A stretch of DNA of 51,526 bases from Streptomyces milbemycinicus (GTDB lineage: Bacteria; Actinomycetota; Actinomycetes; Streptomycetales; Streptomycetaceae). The notes below the pieces were generated by a model. The model did not search any database. It was not told where the DNA came from and saw nothing but the letters and a program-made list of their open reading frames with translations. The DNA lies in assembly GCF_002154605.1 (NCBI RefSeq), contig NZ_MUNE01000036.1, forward strand, positions 1 through 51,526, given 5' to 3'. How positions within the stretch are numbered: position 1 is the stretch's first letter; each line of letters opens with the position of its first letter. Made by a program: the position numbers and the translations under genes. Below are positions 26,091 through 34,182 of this stretch, piece after piece.

Positions 26091-28291
26091 CTGCGATCAA
26101 CGGACCCGTCCACGGCACCTGGGAGCCGCACCCGGCCGCCCGCTGGGAGGACGGCTTCCTGAGCGGCAACGGCCATCACGGCGCCCTTGTGTTCGGGGAA
26201 CCGGACGCCGAGCGGGTCGTCGTCACGCATCACACCCTGGTACGGCCGGGCGGCGACGGCGAGCACCGCCGTCCTCCCCGGCTCGCCGCCGAACTGCCCG
26301 CACTGCAGGACCGCCTCCTGGCCGGCGACCGCACCGCCGCGGAGGGCTTCACCGACGGCCGTCCGATGCAGTGGGTACGGCCCTTCCACCCCGCCTTCCA
26401 GGTCCGTCTGGCCCGCCCCGTCGCCGGCTGCCACGACTACCGCCGCGACGTCGACTTCACGACGGGCGTCGTACGGGCGACCTGCGCCGGCTGGAGAAGC
26501 CGGGTCTTCGTCTCCCGCGCCGACGACGTGATCGTCCAGCACATCACGGCGCCCGGCCTCGCCCTCGACATCTCCCTGGACCACCGCCTCCCCGGCGCCC
26601 CCGCCCACCTGGCTGTCGGCCACGGAGCCGTCGTCATCCCCGAGGGCGCTCTGCTGAGCCTGCGCGCCCGCTACCCCGACAGTGACCGCGCCTTCACCGG
26701 CGTCACCCTGGTCGTCGTCACCGGCGGCACGACGACCCTCGCCCCGCCTCACGCGCACGTCGAGGGCGCCCGGTCCGTACTGCTCCTCACCCGGGTTCGG
26801 CGGCACACCGGCGAACTCGACGTGACCGTGGAAGGCCGGGCCCTGCGCGACCTGCCGACGGTGTACGACGAGCTCCTCGAACGCCACGTCGCCCTCCACC
26901 GCACCGCCTACCAGCGAGTCACCCTCGATCTCGCCGCCGGTGCGGCCGCACGGGCCCTGCCAGGTTCGGAGTTGCTGAAGAGACCGCGGGACGCCGCCCT
27001 GCTGGAGCGCCTCTTCGCGGCCGGCCGCTACCACCTGCTGTCTGCCGGCGGCCTCTTCCCGCCCCGCCTGACCGGCCTGTGGACCGGCGACTGGAACACC
27101 GCCTGGTCGGGCGCGTTCACCAACGACGCCAACCTCAACCTCCAGACCGCCTCCGCCGCGGCCGCCGCCCTCCCCGAGGTCACCGAGGCCCATGCCGCGC
27201 TGATTCACCGCCAGCTCCCCGACTGGCGCGACAACGCCCGCGCGGTCTTCGGCGCCCGGGGCGTAGTCGCCCCCGCCCACACCGACGGCGAGTCGGGCCA
27301 CTCGTACCACTTCAACCGCGAGTACCCCCTGCACCTGTGGACCGCGGGCGCCGACTGGCTGCTCAAGCCGCTCGTCGACCACGACGAGACCCACGGAACC
27401 CGCGACCCGCGCACCGCGTCCGCCCTCGCCGAAGTCGCCTTGTTCTACGAGGACTTCCTCACCCGCACCGATGACGACGGCCACCTCGTCGTCGTTCCCT
27501 CCTACTCACCCGAGAATCGCCCCGCCAACGCGAGCTGGGGCACGATCAACGCCGCCATGGACCTCTCAGCGGCCCGCCACGCCCTGCTCACCGCGGCCGA
27601 CTACCACCCGGACACCCCGGAGGCCGACCGCTGGCAAGCTCTCGCCGAGCGGCTCCCGCCGCATCGGATCAACGAGGACGGCGCCCTCGCCGAATGGGCC
27701 TGGCCCGGCCTCCTGGACTCCTACGACCACCGTCACCTCAGCCACCTCTACGGCGTCTGGCCGCTCGACGAGATCACCCCCTACGACACCCCCGACCTCG
27801 CGGCCGCCGCCCACCGCGCCCTCGAGCTGCGCGGCGCCGAGAACGACTCCGCGCACGGCCACCTCCACCACGCGCTCATCGCCGTCCGGCTCCGGGACGG
27901 CGAACGCGTCGCCCACGCCCTCGGCCAGGTCCTGGACGGCGACTTCTTCCACGCCTCCCTGATGAGCGCCCACTACCCGAACCGCCACGTCTACAACGCG
28001 GACGCCGCGCACACCCTGCCCGCCGTACTGATCGAGATGTTGCTCCAGTCGACCCCCCACCGACTGGCCCTCCTGCCCGCGCTGCCGCCCGCTCTCCCGG
28101 CGGGCCGACTCACGGGGGTGCGCACGCGATTCGGCGCCGAGGCCGAACTGACCTGGGGGCCCGACGGGGCGACGGCGGTCCTGAGGCCGACTCGCACCGT
28201 CCGAATCGAAGTCAGAACTCCTTCCGGCGACGCGGAGCTGATCGATCTCGTCGCCGGAGAGGACCACGCCCTCAGCATGGGGGCGTGGTAG
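26087..28291 (+). CDS. GH95 alpha-L-fucosidase (or alpha-L-galactosidase)
   Basis: The ATG at 26087 overlaps the GH42 stop; the product has 734 residues and no export signal. The family N-terminus is recognisable (WEDGFLSGNGHHGALVFGEP). The (alpha/alpha)6 barrel carries FTNDANLNLQT, matching the asparagines that activate water in AfcA. The general acid lies in SYSPENRP (E476). Further family motifs are HLSHLYGVWP and the late NADAAHTLPAVLIEML. GH95 enzymes invert alpha-1,2-fucosyl linkages, which cap galactose in plant xyloglucan. That fits a pathway of GH95, then GH42, then GH31 and GH3. A related activity on alpha-1,2-L-galactose is possible. Confidence 0.92.
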   Translation: MTAINGPVHGTWEPHPAARWEDGFLSGNGHHGALVFGEPDAERVVVTHHTLVRPGGDGEHRRPPRLAAELPALQDRLLAGDRTAAEGFTDGRPMQWVRPFHPAFQVRLARPVAGCHDYRRDVDFTTGVVRATCAGWRSRVFVSRADDVIVQHITAPGLALDISLDHRLPGAPAHLAVGHGAVVIPEGALLSLRARYPDSDRAFTGVTLVVVTGGTTTLAPPHAHVEGARSVLLLTRVRRHTGELDVTVEGRALRDLPTVYDELLERHVALHRTAYQRVTLDLAAGAAARALPGSELLKRPRDAALLERLFAAGRYHLLSAGGLFPPRLTGLWTGDWNTAWSGAFTNDANLNLQTASAAAAALPEVTEAHAALIHRQLPDWRDNARAVFGARGVVAPAHTDGESGHSYHFNREYPLHLWTAGADWLLKPLVDHDETHGTRDPRTASALAEVALFYEDFLTRTDDDGHLVVVPSYSPENRPANASWGTINAAMDLSAARHALLTAADYHPDTPEADRWQALAERLPPHRINEDGALAEWAWPGLLDSYDHRHLSHLYGVWPLDEITPYDTPDLAAAAHRALELRGAENDSAHGHLHHALIAVRLRDGERVAHALGQVLDGDFFHASLMSAHYPNRHVYNADAAHTLPAVLIEMLLQSTPHRLALLPALPPALPAGRLTGVRTRFGAEAELTWGPDGATAVLRPTRTVRIEVRTPSGDAELIDLVAGEDHALSMGAW

Positions 28292-28330
28292 CACCCCCCC
28301 ACAAATCCCCCCACCCGTGGAAGGGACACC

Positions 28331-29050
28331 ATGGTTAAAAGCAGAACACGCAAGATCACCATGGCGGTGCTTGCGCCGACGATGGCTCTCGGCGCCACCG
28401 TCGGCCTCGCCTCCGCCCCCGCTTCGGCTGCGGCAGTCTGGAACTCCTGCGACCAGTGGGGCAGCACCAGCCTCGACGGCTACAAGCTCTTCAACAACAT
28501 CTGGGGCTCCGGCGCGGGCAGCCAGTGCACCTGGGCCAACTCCGGGACCGGCTGGGGCGTGTGGGCCGACCACCCCAACACCGGCGGCATCAAGTCCTAC
28601 CCCAACTCAACCAAGACGATCAACAAGACGATCGACTCCCTCGGCTGGCTCACCAGCGACTACAACGTCAGCGTCCCGTCGTCCGGCGCGTACAACACGT
28701 CGTACGACATCTGGGACACCGACCACCAGTACGAGATCATGCTCTGGGTCAACCACAACGGATCCGTCGGCCCGATCGGCACCTGGCAGGCCAACGTCAC
28801 CCTCGGCGGCCACAACTGGAACGTCTACAAGGGCACCAACGGGTCGAACCAGGTGTTCTCGTTCCTGCGAACGTCCAACTCCAACTCCGGCACCGTGGAC
28901 GTCAAGCCGATCCTCAACTGGATCGCGTACACCAAGGGCTGGATGCCTGGCAACGAGACCATCGGCGACGTCCAGTTCGGCTATGAGATCACCTCGTCGT
29001 CCGGCGGACTCAACTTCAACACCAACAACCTGACCATCAACGGTGGCTGA
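28331..29050 (+). CDS. Secreted GH12 endo-glucanase/xyloglucanase
   Basis: The ATG at 28331 follows GAAGGGAC and starts a Sec leader ending ASAPASAAA. The 239-residue protein is a single GH12 jelly-roll with no binding module. The nucleophile is in YEIMLWVN (E135) and the acid/base in QFGYEITSS (E219). The start of the mature protein, WNSCDQWGS, is conserved. GH12 enzymes cut beta-1,4-glucan and often xyloglucan. Here it would act outside the cell to make oligosaccharides for the upstream importer. It is the last gene of the operon, followed by a terminator hairpin. Confidence 0.93.
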   Translation: MVKSRTRKITMAVLAPTMALGATVGLASAPASAAAVWNSCDQWGSTSLDGYKLFNNIWGSGAGSQCTWANSGTGWGVWADHPNTGGIKSYPNSTKTINKTIDSLGWLTSDYNVSVPSSGAYNTSYDIWDTDHQYEIMLWVNHNGSVGPIGTWQANVTLGGHNWNVYKGTNGSNQVFSFLRTSNSNSGTVDVKPILNWIAYTKGWMPGNETIGDVQFGYEITSSSGGLNFNTNNLTINGG

Positions 29051-29063
29051 TTGAACATCCGGG

Positions 29064-29106
29064 CCGAGGTCGGTCCGCGTCCTTTCCAGGCGCGGCTCGA
29101 CCTCGG
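29064..29106 (+). terminator. Terminator after GH12 and AraC (bidirectional)
   Basis: A 16-bp arm (29064-29079) pairs with 29091-29106 with two mismatches across an 11-base loop. It lies between the convergent GH12 and AraC genes and could stop both transcripts. Confidence 0.65.
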
Positions 29107-29131
29107 TCCGCAGCGCGCCGTCGGTGGTGGC

Positions 29132-29941
29132 TCATTCGACGGAGGTTGCGAGTACCTCGTCGCCGGCTCTCTCGTGTCCGGCCGCACGTATGTGACGAGG
29201 GCTCGCTCCGAGCTCGCGGCGGCAGGCCTTGTTGAAGGCCTGGAGGTCGGCAATGCCCACGGCCCCGGCGATGGCGGTGATGGACAGGGTGGACGACAAC
29301 AGGAGGTGGCGGGCGCGTTGCAGGCGTCGGCGCCGGATGTACGACACGACCGTGAGGCCGGTCTCGGCACGGAACACGCGCGTCAGGTGCGTGTGGGAGA
29401 TTCCGACGGTGCGAGCCACGTCCGGTACGGACAGCGGGCCGGCCAGGTGCTCCTCGATGTAGGCCTGTGCGGCGGCGACGAAGGGGTGGTGGCGCCCGGC
29501 TCCATCGCTCCTCGGCAACTCGGCGATGCGCCACAGGGCGGCCCAGACCCCGGCGGAGGCCCGGGAGGGAGAAGCCGGTATGGCCGTCACGGCGTGTCGG
29601 AGCAGATCGGCCAGGCGCGTGCTCTCGGCCGCGGCGTCCTGCATCACCGGTACCACCCGCGCGGTTCCGCCATCGTGAAGCCGTAGATGAACGTAGAAAT
29701 GCTCCGATCTGCCCCGGTAGTGAAAATGCACCTCCGTGTTCGGCGGTACCAGGCTGACATGACCGGGCCGGATGGCGTGGACCGACTGCCCGAGGGAGAG
29801 CTCGCCCGCGTAGTTGTACAGGTGCAGCTGCCACAGGTCGGGCAGCCGGAAGACGTCGTGCGCGGTGGAGACGCCGTGTACCCCGATGCCGGCATCGACC
29901 ACGGTGGGCGGCTCCTCGAGCCGTAGTGTTACGAGCTTCAC
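29132..29941 (-). CDS. AraC-family transcriptional regulator
   Basis: A GTG at 29941 starts a 269-residue protein. The N-terminal half is a cupin-like sensor (YNYAGELSLGQSVHAIRPGH, VPPNTEVHFHYRGRSEHFYV). The C-terminal half has the two AraC helix-turn-helix motifs: LSVPDVARTVGISHTHLTRV and then SITAIAGAVGIADLQAFNKA. It is divergent from the dioxygenase operon across 73 bases, so it most likely controls that operon and itself. In this layout AraC proteins often sense a sugar, but no ligand can be read from the sequence. Confidence 0.9.
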   Translation of the reverse strand: MKLVTLRLEEPPTVVDAGIGVHGVSTAHDVFRLPDLWQLHLYNYAGELSLGQSVHAIRPGHVSLVPPNTEVHFHYRGRSEHFYVHLRLHDGGTARVVPVMQDAAAESTRLADLLRHAVTAIPASPSRASAGVWAALWRIAELPRSDGAGRHHPFVAAAQAYIEEHLAGPLSVPDVARTVGISHTHLTRVFRAETGLTVVSYIRRRRLQRARHLLLSSTLSITAIAGAVGIADLQAFNKACRRELGASPRHIRAAGHERAGDEVLATSVE

Positions 29942-30014
29942 GAGGACGGAAATTTACCAGCAGTGGAGGATTTCAGGCCACCACTCAGCCGGACGGAGCA
30001 CGTACGTTCGTCGC

Positions 30015-30833
30015 ATGTCAACCAGCAAGCAACTCCTGACGTCGGTTCAGGTGGCACGCTTCGTGGCGCAGGGATTTCTGCGCTTGGACGGAGTGGTGCC
30101 GCAGGAGATCAATGAACGGGCCGTCGCAACATTGACCGAGGGCATACCAGATGTGCCCTATGGCACTCCGCTGGGCAAGGCGTTCGCGCAGAACACCTTT
30201 GTCCACGAGCTGCTCGCTCTGCCGGTCATCGCCGGCGCCGTGGAGAGCCTGGTCGGCCCTGAGCCGACCGTGGACCACCATGCGGTGCATGTGCGCGAGC
30301 CGCACGAGGGACAGGCACAGCCGCTCCACGGAGACGCGATCATCGACGTGCGGCCGGACGCGTTCGACATCCAGCTCATGTACTACCCGCACGAGGTGAC
30401 CACCGAGATGGGCGGCACGCTCAGCGTGCCCGGAAGCCATCTGCGAAGGATCAACGAGACGGACGTCGGCCGCGTCCAGAACCTCAGGGGACAGACGCGG
30501 CTGACCTGCCCGGCAGGCACGGTCGTCCTCGTCCACCACGGCATCTGGCACGGTGGCCGCCGCAACGACACCGCGCGCCGTCGCCACATGTACAAACTCC
30601 GTCTCAATCCGACCGTGCCGCAGGTGCGCCTGTGGGACACCTCCGACCTGCACGACCCGGCCGTGACCGCGGAACTCAACACGTACTTCCCCTGGTACGA
30701 GCAGGCCACCGCCCGACTGGAGATCTACAACCGGGTCCTCCTGTGGCGGGCCCTGACCGGCGACCACTCGTTCGACATCGATTACTGGGTCACGCGCGTC
30801 AGCAACCGGCCGACCTTGGGGAGCCACTCATGA
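30015..30833 (+). CDS. Phytanoyl-CoA dioxygenase (PhyH) family, Fe(II)/2-oxoglutarate oxygenase
   Basis: The ATG at 30015 gives 272 residues. The iron-binding triad is visible as LHGDAI (H105, D107) and GIWHGG (H179), followed by an arginine-rich segment (RRNDTARRRHMYKLRL) that should bind 2-oxoglutarate. The fold motif LSVPGSHL is typical for the family. It is coupled to the next small gene by an ATGA overlap and is divergent from the AraC regulator. PhyH-family enzymes hydroxylate diverse small molecules. In a plant-polysaccharide locus the substrate might be a plant metabolite, but the sequence does not say. Confidence 0.85.
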   Translation: MSTSKQLLTSVQVARFVAQGFLRLDGVVPQEINERAVATLTEGIPDVPYGTPLGKAFAQNTFVHELLALPVIAGAVESLVGPEPTVDHHAVHVREPHEGQAQPLHGDAIIDVRPDAFDIQLMYYPHEVTTEMGGTLSVPGSHLRRINETDVGRVQNLRGQTRLTCPAGTVVLVHHGIWHGGRRNDTARRRHMYKLRLNPTVPQVRLWDTSDLHDPAVTAELNTYFPWYEQATARLEIYNRVLLWRALTGDHSFDIDYWVTRVSNRPTLGSHS

Positions 30834-31105
30834 GACAGCACATTCTGGTCCTCTACCTCGCGACGTCGGCGCTCGACTCCGACGTCGTGGGCTGGTCCCG
30901 ATACGACGGGACCGGCCGAACCCATCCGACAACCGGTGACAGCGACGAGCCGCCCTACCCCACCGGGCTTGCCGCGCTGCACGACGGGTGGCGCCTCTTC
31001 CAGGCCTCCCAACTGCTGCCGCCGCAGTCCGGCCACGAGTACGACGTCTCCTTTCTCAAGCACGAGTTCTTCTTCGAGAAGCTGGAGGAAAGCTCCCGCG
31101 CTTGA
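30830..31105 (+). CDS. Small conserved-type hypothetical, 91 aa
   Basis: The ATG overlaps the stop of the dioxygenase gene, which implies translational coupling. The protein starts MRQHILVLYLATSALDSDVV and has a hydrophilic C-terminus with HDGWRLFQASQLLPPQSGHE, then YDVSFLKHEFFFEKLEE. There is no signal peptide or cysteine. I do not recognise a family. Its fixed pairing with the oxygenase suggests a subunit or accessory protein of that enzyme. Confidence 0.65.
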   Translation: MRQHILVLYLATSALDSDVVGWSRYDGTGRTHPTTGDSDEPPYPTGLAALHDGWRLFQASQLLPPQSGHEYDVSFLKHEFFFEKLEESSRA

Positions 31106-31145
31106 CCCGGTACGGAAACCGCACCCGAGCGGCCCGGCCGGAAGC

Positions 31146-31181
31146 GTCCAGCCACGGGTGAACGGCAACTCGTGGCTGGAC
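31146..31181. terminator. Bidirectional terminator
   Basis: GTCCAGCCACG (31146-31156) pairs perfectly with CGTGGCTGGAC (31171-31181) across a 14-base loop. It lies between the convergent 91-aa gene and the GH6 relic. Confidence 0.7.
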
Positions 31182-31204
31182 ATGTCCAGGGTGCCCGGCA
31201 GAGC

Positions 31205-31724
31205 TCAGCGGTTGAACGTCAGGCGCGGTGCCGCGTTGCGGGCCAGTGTGTGAGCCTGGTCGGGCCACCAGGTGCCGGCGGGCGGGTCGACGATGCCGTA
31301 CTCGGGGCCGATCGTGCCGCCGGTGTTGCGCGTGCAGTTGCCGTCGGACTCACCGGGTGCAGTCCCGGCCCGGGACGTTGTAAGCGACCAGGACAGGGGT
31401 CCGGTTGACGGCCCTGGCCCGGTGGACGAGCTTGTTCACCTCGGGGCGCAGCTCGTCGGGCGTGCCTTTGGTGAACCACTCGGCCTGCGGCCAGCTCGCG
31501 AGCCTGGCCATGTTCGTGGCGTTCTCGATGTCACCGTTCCCGAGGTCCACGAGCGCCTGCTTCGCGGCCTTGCTGTGCGGGTCCACGTAGAACTTCGTGG
31601 CCGGGGTGATCACATCCTGCGCGGGTGTGGCCTGCGCCTGCGCCTGCGTCGCGGTGAGGGCGGCGCACGCGGTGAGTGCCGCGCTCACAGCGGCCGCGCG
31701 GCGCCGTGGGCTGCGTGGTGGCAT
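31205..31724 (-). pseudogene. Second GH6 cellulase, central catalytic region deleted
   Basis: From the ATG at 31724 the frame gives a signal peptide (LTACAALTATQAQAQA) and GH6 motifs: KFYVDPHSKAAKQALVDLGN, WPQAEWFTKGTPDELRPEV and PVLVAYNVPGRDCT, then stops at 31350. In another frame the sequence continues PGESDGNCTRNTGGTIGPEY, GIVDPPAGTWWPDQAHTLAR, ending LTFNR at 31205, which is the normal GH6 C-terminus. About 150-200 residues between RDC(S/T) and PGESDG, including the LEPD region and the catalytic base, are missing. The join near 31355 also shifts the frame. The intact GH6 gene lies 30 bases upstream. Confidence 0.82.
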
Positions 31725-31754
31725 GGCTGCTCCTGGTCGCTGGATGGATGTGAA

Positions 31755-32720
31755 TCAGTAGCCGTAGATCATCTTGTAGGCGACCTCGGGGAGGAACTGT
31801 CCGGCCGAGGAGCCGCCTCCGACGCCGCAGTTGCCGTCGGACTCGCCCGGGGCCTTGATCCACAAGAGCATCTCGGCGCCTCCGCCCAGCTGGGTGGGGG
31901 TGCCGATACGGCGGCCTGAGGGGTTGCACCACTGGCCGTTGGAGCCGTTGCCGTTGCGGCTGGTGTCCACGACGAACGGCTTGGTGTAGCCGTAGCGGGC
32001 GTTGAGTTCACTGTTGACGGCGTTGCCGTAGGCGGTGTTCTCGGCCGTGGTGAAGTAGTTGGAGACGTTGAGGGAGAAGCCGTGGGCCTGGCGGAGGCCG
32101 GCTTCGTGGAGGCGCCGGGCCATGGTCGCCGCGTCCGCCCAACCGGGGTTGCCGGCGTCGAGGTAGACCCAGGTGTTGGGGGCCTGGCGGCTGAACTGGG
32201 TGAGGGCGCCGGTGAGCATGCCCTCGCGTTCGTCGATCTGAGCCTGGGTCATGCAACCGTAGTCCCCGAGCGAGTCCGGTTCGAGGATGACGACGGCCGG
32301 GCGGTTGGCGATCCCCCCGGCGAACTGGGCGATCCAGGTCGCGTAGGCGGACGGCGAAGCGGCTCCGCCCGCGGAGTGCCCGCCGCAGTAGTCGCGGTTG
32401 TAGACGTTGTAGGCGACGAGGATGGGCAGTTTGTCCCTGGAGTCCGCGGCGCCCGCGTACGCGCCGGTGGCGGTGCCGATGGTGCCGCTCCAGGAGCCGA
32501 ACCAGCGGGCCATCGGGGTATTGGCGAGGGAGGCGTTGATCGCGGGCGCCCGGCCGTCGCCGGGGTTGGCGGCGACCCACCTCTTCGCGCTGGAGTCGGG
32601 GTCCGCGTAGAACCCGTTGGTCATGGTGGTCGGGTCGGCCGCGTGGGCGGACGGTGCGACGGCGAGTGCAAGCGGCAGCGTGAAGAGCGCTGCCACCAGG
32701 ACGCGGAGTCTGCGGCGCAT
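31755..32720 (-). CDS. Secreted GH6 cellulase (endoglucanase/cellobiohydrolase)
   Basis: The ATG at 32720 starts a Sec leader (MRRRLRVLVAALFTLPLALA ... SAHA); the total is 321 residues with no cellulose-binding module. The GH6 motifs are complete: YNVYNRDYCGGHSAGG (D110, acid), VILEPDSLG (D149), and FVVDTSRNGNGSNGQWCNPS (D252, candidate base). The short length and lack of long loops suggest an endoglucanase, but this is uncertain. Two boxes matching the CebR operator lie 150-175 bases upstream. The damaged GH6 copy follows after 30 bases and would be on the same transcript. Confidence 0.92.
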   Translation of the reverse strand: MRRRLRVLVAALFTLPLALAVAPSAHAADPTTMTNGFYADPDSSAKRWVAANPGDGRAPAINASLANTPMARWFGSWSGTIGTATGAYAGAADSRDKLPILVAYNVYNRDYCGGHSAGGAASPSAYATWIAQFAGGIANRPAVVILEPDSLGDYGCMTQAQIDEREGMLTGALTQFSRQAPNTWVYLDAGNPGWADAATMARRLHEAGLRQAHGFSLNVSNYFTTAENTAYGNAVNSELNARYGYTKPFVVDTSRNGNGSNGQWCNPSGRRIGTPTQLGGGAEMLLWIKAPGESDGNCGVGGGSSAGQFLPEVAYKMIYGY

Positions 32721-32866
32721 GACTGTACCTCGGTTTCCTGACAGGGATGCGTCGCACGCTCTGGTCCCGAGCGTGCGACCTGCTGAGGAAGTGCGGTGGT
32801 ACGGCGTCCCGTTGTGCTGGCGACTCTCCAGCAGGGACGACATCTCCGAAGGTCGGCAGAGAGCAC

Positions 32867-32895
32867 TGGGAGCGCTCCCATTGGGAGCGGTCCCA
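32867..32895. promoter_or_regulatory. Tandem CebR-type operators upstream of GH6
   Basis: TGGGAGCGCTCCCA (32867-32880) is identical to the published 14-bp CebR operator of Streptomyces cellulose genes. One base later TGGGAGCGGTCCCA (32882-32895) repeats it with one mismatch. The pair lies 147-175 bases before the GH6 start, so GH6 should be induced by cellobiose or cellotriose. Confidence 0.85.
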
Positions 32896-33013
32896 ACAGC
32901 GCCGAGGCCTTTGGGGTGTGGTCGGTATCGTGTTGCGGGCTGGTCAAGCTGTCAAGGGTCGACGTAACAACCCGCCCTTCACATGGCGAGGACGAGGCTC
33001 TACAGTCCACAAC

Positions 33014-33027
33014 TGGAAGCGCTCCCA
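33014..33027. promoter_or_regulatory. CebR-type operator upstream of LacI regulator
   Basis: TGGAAGCGCTCCCA differs by one base from the perfect CebR box and lies 118-131 bases before the LacI-family gene at 33145. It could mediate autoregulation or control by CebR encoded elsewhere. Confidence 0.6.
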
Positions 33028-33144
33028 GCCCCCTCCGGTCCCTGAGGCTCCGTACCTGTCCTGTCTCCCAACCGGGCGGTGGCGGCGGCATGGGCCGGGG
33101 TGAGACGCTTCCCGTCCGGCCGAGCGGGAAAGGCTCATAGGCTC

Positions 33145-34158
33145 ATGGCAGAAGATGCGCCGCGTCGGCAGCCGACGCTCGACGAGGTGACCGAACTCGC
33201 CGGCGTCTCCCGCTCCGTGGCTTCCCGCGCCCTCAACAACGCACCGCACGTCAGCCGCGCCAAACGCGAGGCGGTCGAGCGGGCCGTCCGGCAACTCGGT
33301 TACGTACCCAATCCGACCGCCCGCGCTCTGGCCACCCGCCAGACAGGAGCGGCCGCCCTGGTCGTCTCGGGAGAGGATCCGTCGATCTTCGCGGATCCGT
33401 TCTTCGCCCAGGTGATCGTGGGGGCGTCGGCCGCACTGGAGGAGGCCGACCTGCATCTGATGCTGTGCCTGGCCGCTTCCGACCGGGGCCGCAAGCGGGT
33501 GGAGGAGCTCCTTCGCTCCAAGGGCGCCGACGGCGTCATGCTGATGGCGCTGCGTGAGAACGATCCGCTGGCCCGTATGGCCGAGGAGGCGGTGATGCCC
33601 GTCGTGTTCGGCGGACGCCCGGTCGGTTCGGCTCCCCGGTGGTACGTGGACGTCGACAACGTCGGTGGAGCGCGCGAGGCGACCGAGTTCCTGGTCTCGC
33701 GCGGCCGGACGCGCGTAGCCGCGATCTGCGGGCGACTGGACACCGAGGCCGGACGCGCCCGGTACCGCGGCTACCGGGACGCCATGCTGGCCGCCCGCCT
33801 CGATCCGTTCCCGCCGCAGGAGGGGGACTTCACCGAGCCCAGCGGAGCCGCCGCCATGGCCGCACTGCTGGTGAACCACCCCGACCTGGACGGGGTGTTC
33901 GCCGCCAACGACAACATGGGTGCGGGAGCGCTGCGCACGTTGCGCGAGGCCGGCCGACTGGTCCCCGCCGATGTCGCAGTGGTCGGCTTCGACGACCTGG
34001 CCGTCGCCCAGATCGCCGATCCGCCGCTCACCACCGTCCATCAGCCCATAGCGGCTTTGGGACGGGAGATGGCGCGCATGCTCGTCGCGCTCATCAGCGG
34101 ACAGGACCCCACCCCGCTGATCCTGCCCACCCGCCTGGTCATCCGCTTCAGCGCCTGA
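33145..34158 (+). CDS. LacI-family regulator, CebR-like
   Basis: The ATG at 33145 (MAEDAPRRQPTLDEVTELAG) gives 337 residues. The N-terminal LacI HTH is clear: VTELAGVSRSVASRALNN, then the hinge helix region GYVPNPTARALATRQTG. The sugar-binding half has FADPFFAQVIVGASAAL, VVFGGRPVG and VFAANDNMGAGALRTLRE, and ends with the LacI motif VVGFDDLAVAQIADPPLTTV. Similarity in layout to CebR, together with the boxes upstream of it and of GH6, supports a role in cellulose-gene control. The true CebR usually neighbours cebEFG, which is absent here, so this may be a paralogue. Confidence 0.9.
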   Translation: MAEDAPRRQPTLDEVTELAGVSRSVASRALNNAPHVSRAKREAVERAVRQLGYVPNPTARALATRQTGAAALVVSGEDPSIFADPFFAQVIVGASAALEEADLHLMLCLAASDRGRKRVEELLRSKGADGVMLMALRENDPLARMAEEAVMPVVFGGRPVGSAPRWYVDVDNVGGAREATEFLVSRGRTRVAAICGRLDTEAGRARYRGYRDAMLAARLDPFPPQEGDFTEPSGAAAMAALLVNHPDLDGVFAANDNMGAGALRTLREAGRLVPADVAVVGFDDLAVAQIADPPLTTVHQPIAALGREMARMLVALISGQDPTPLILPTRLVIRFSA

Positions 34159-34182
34159 CGGCTGTGGCCCGGACGCCTTCGC

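Noticed and set aside
26063..27484. Minus-strand 473-residue frame opposite GH95
   Set aside because: It is antisense to GH95, which has clear catalytic motifs.
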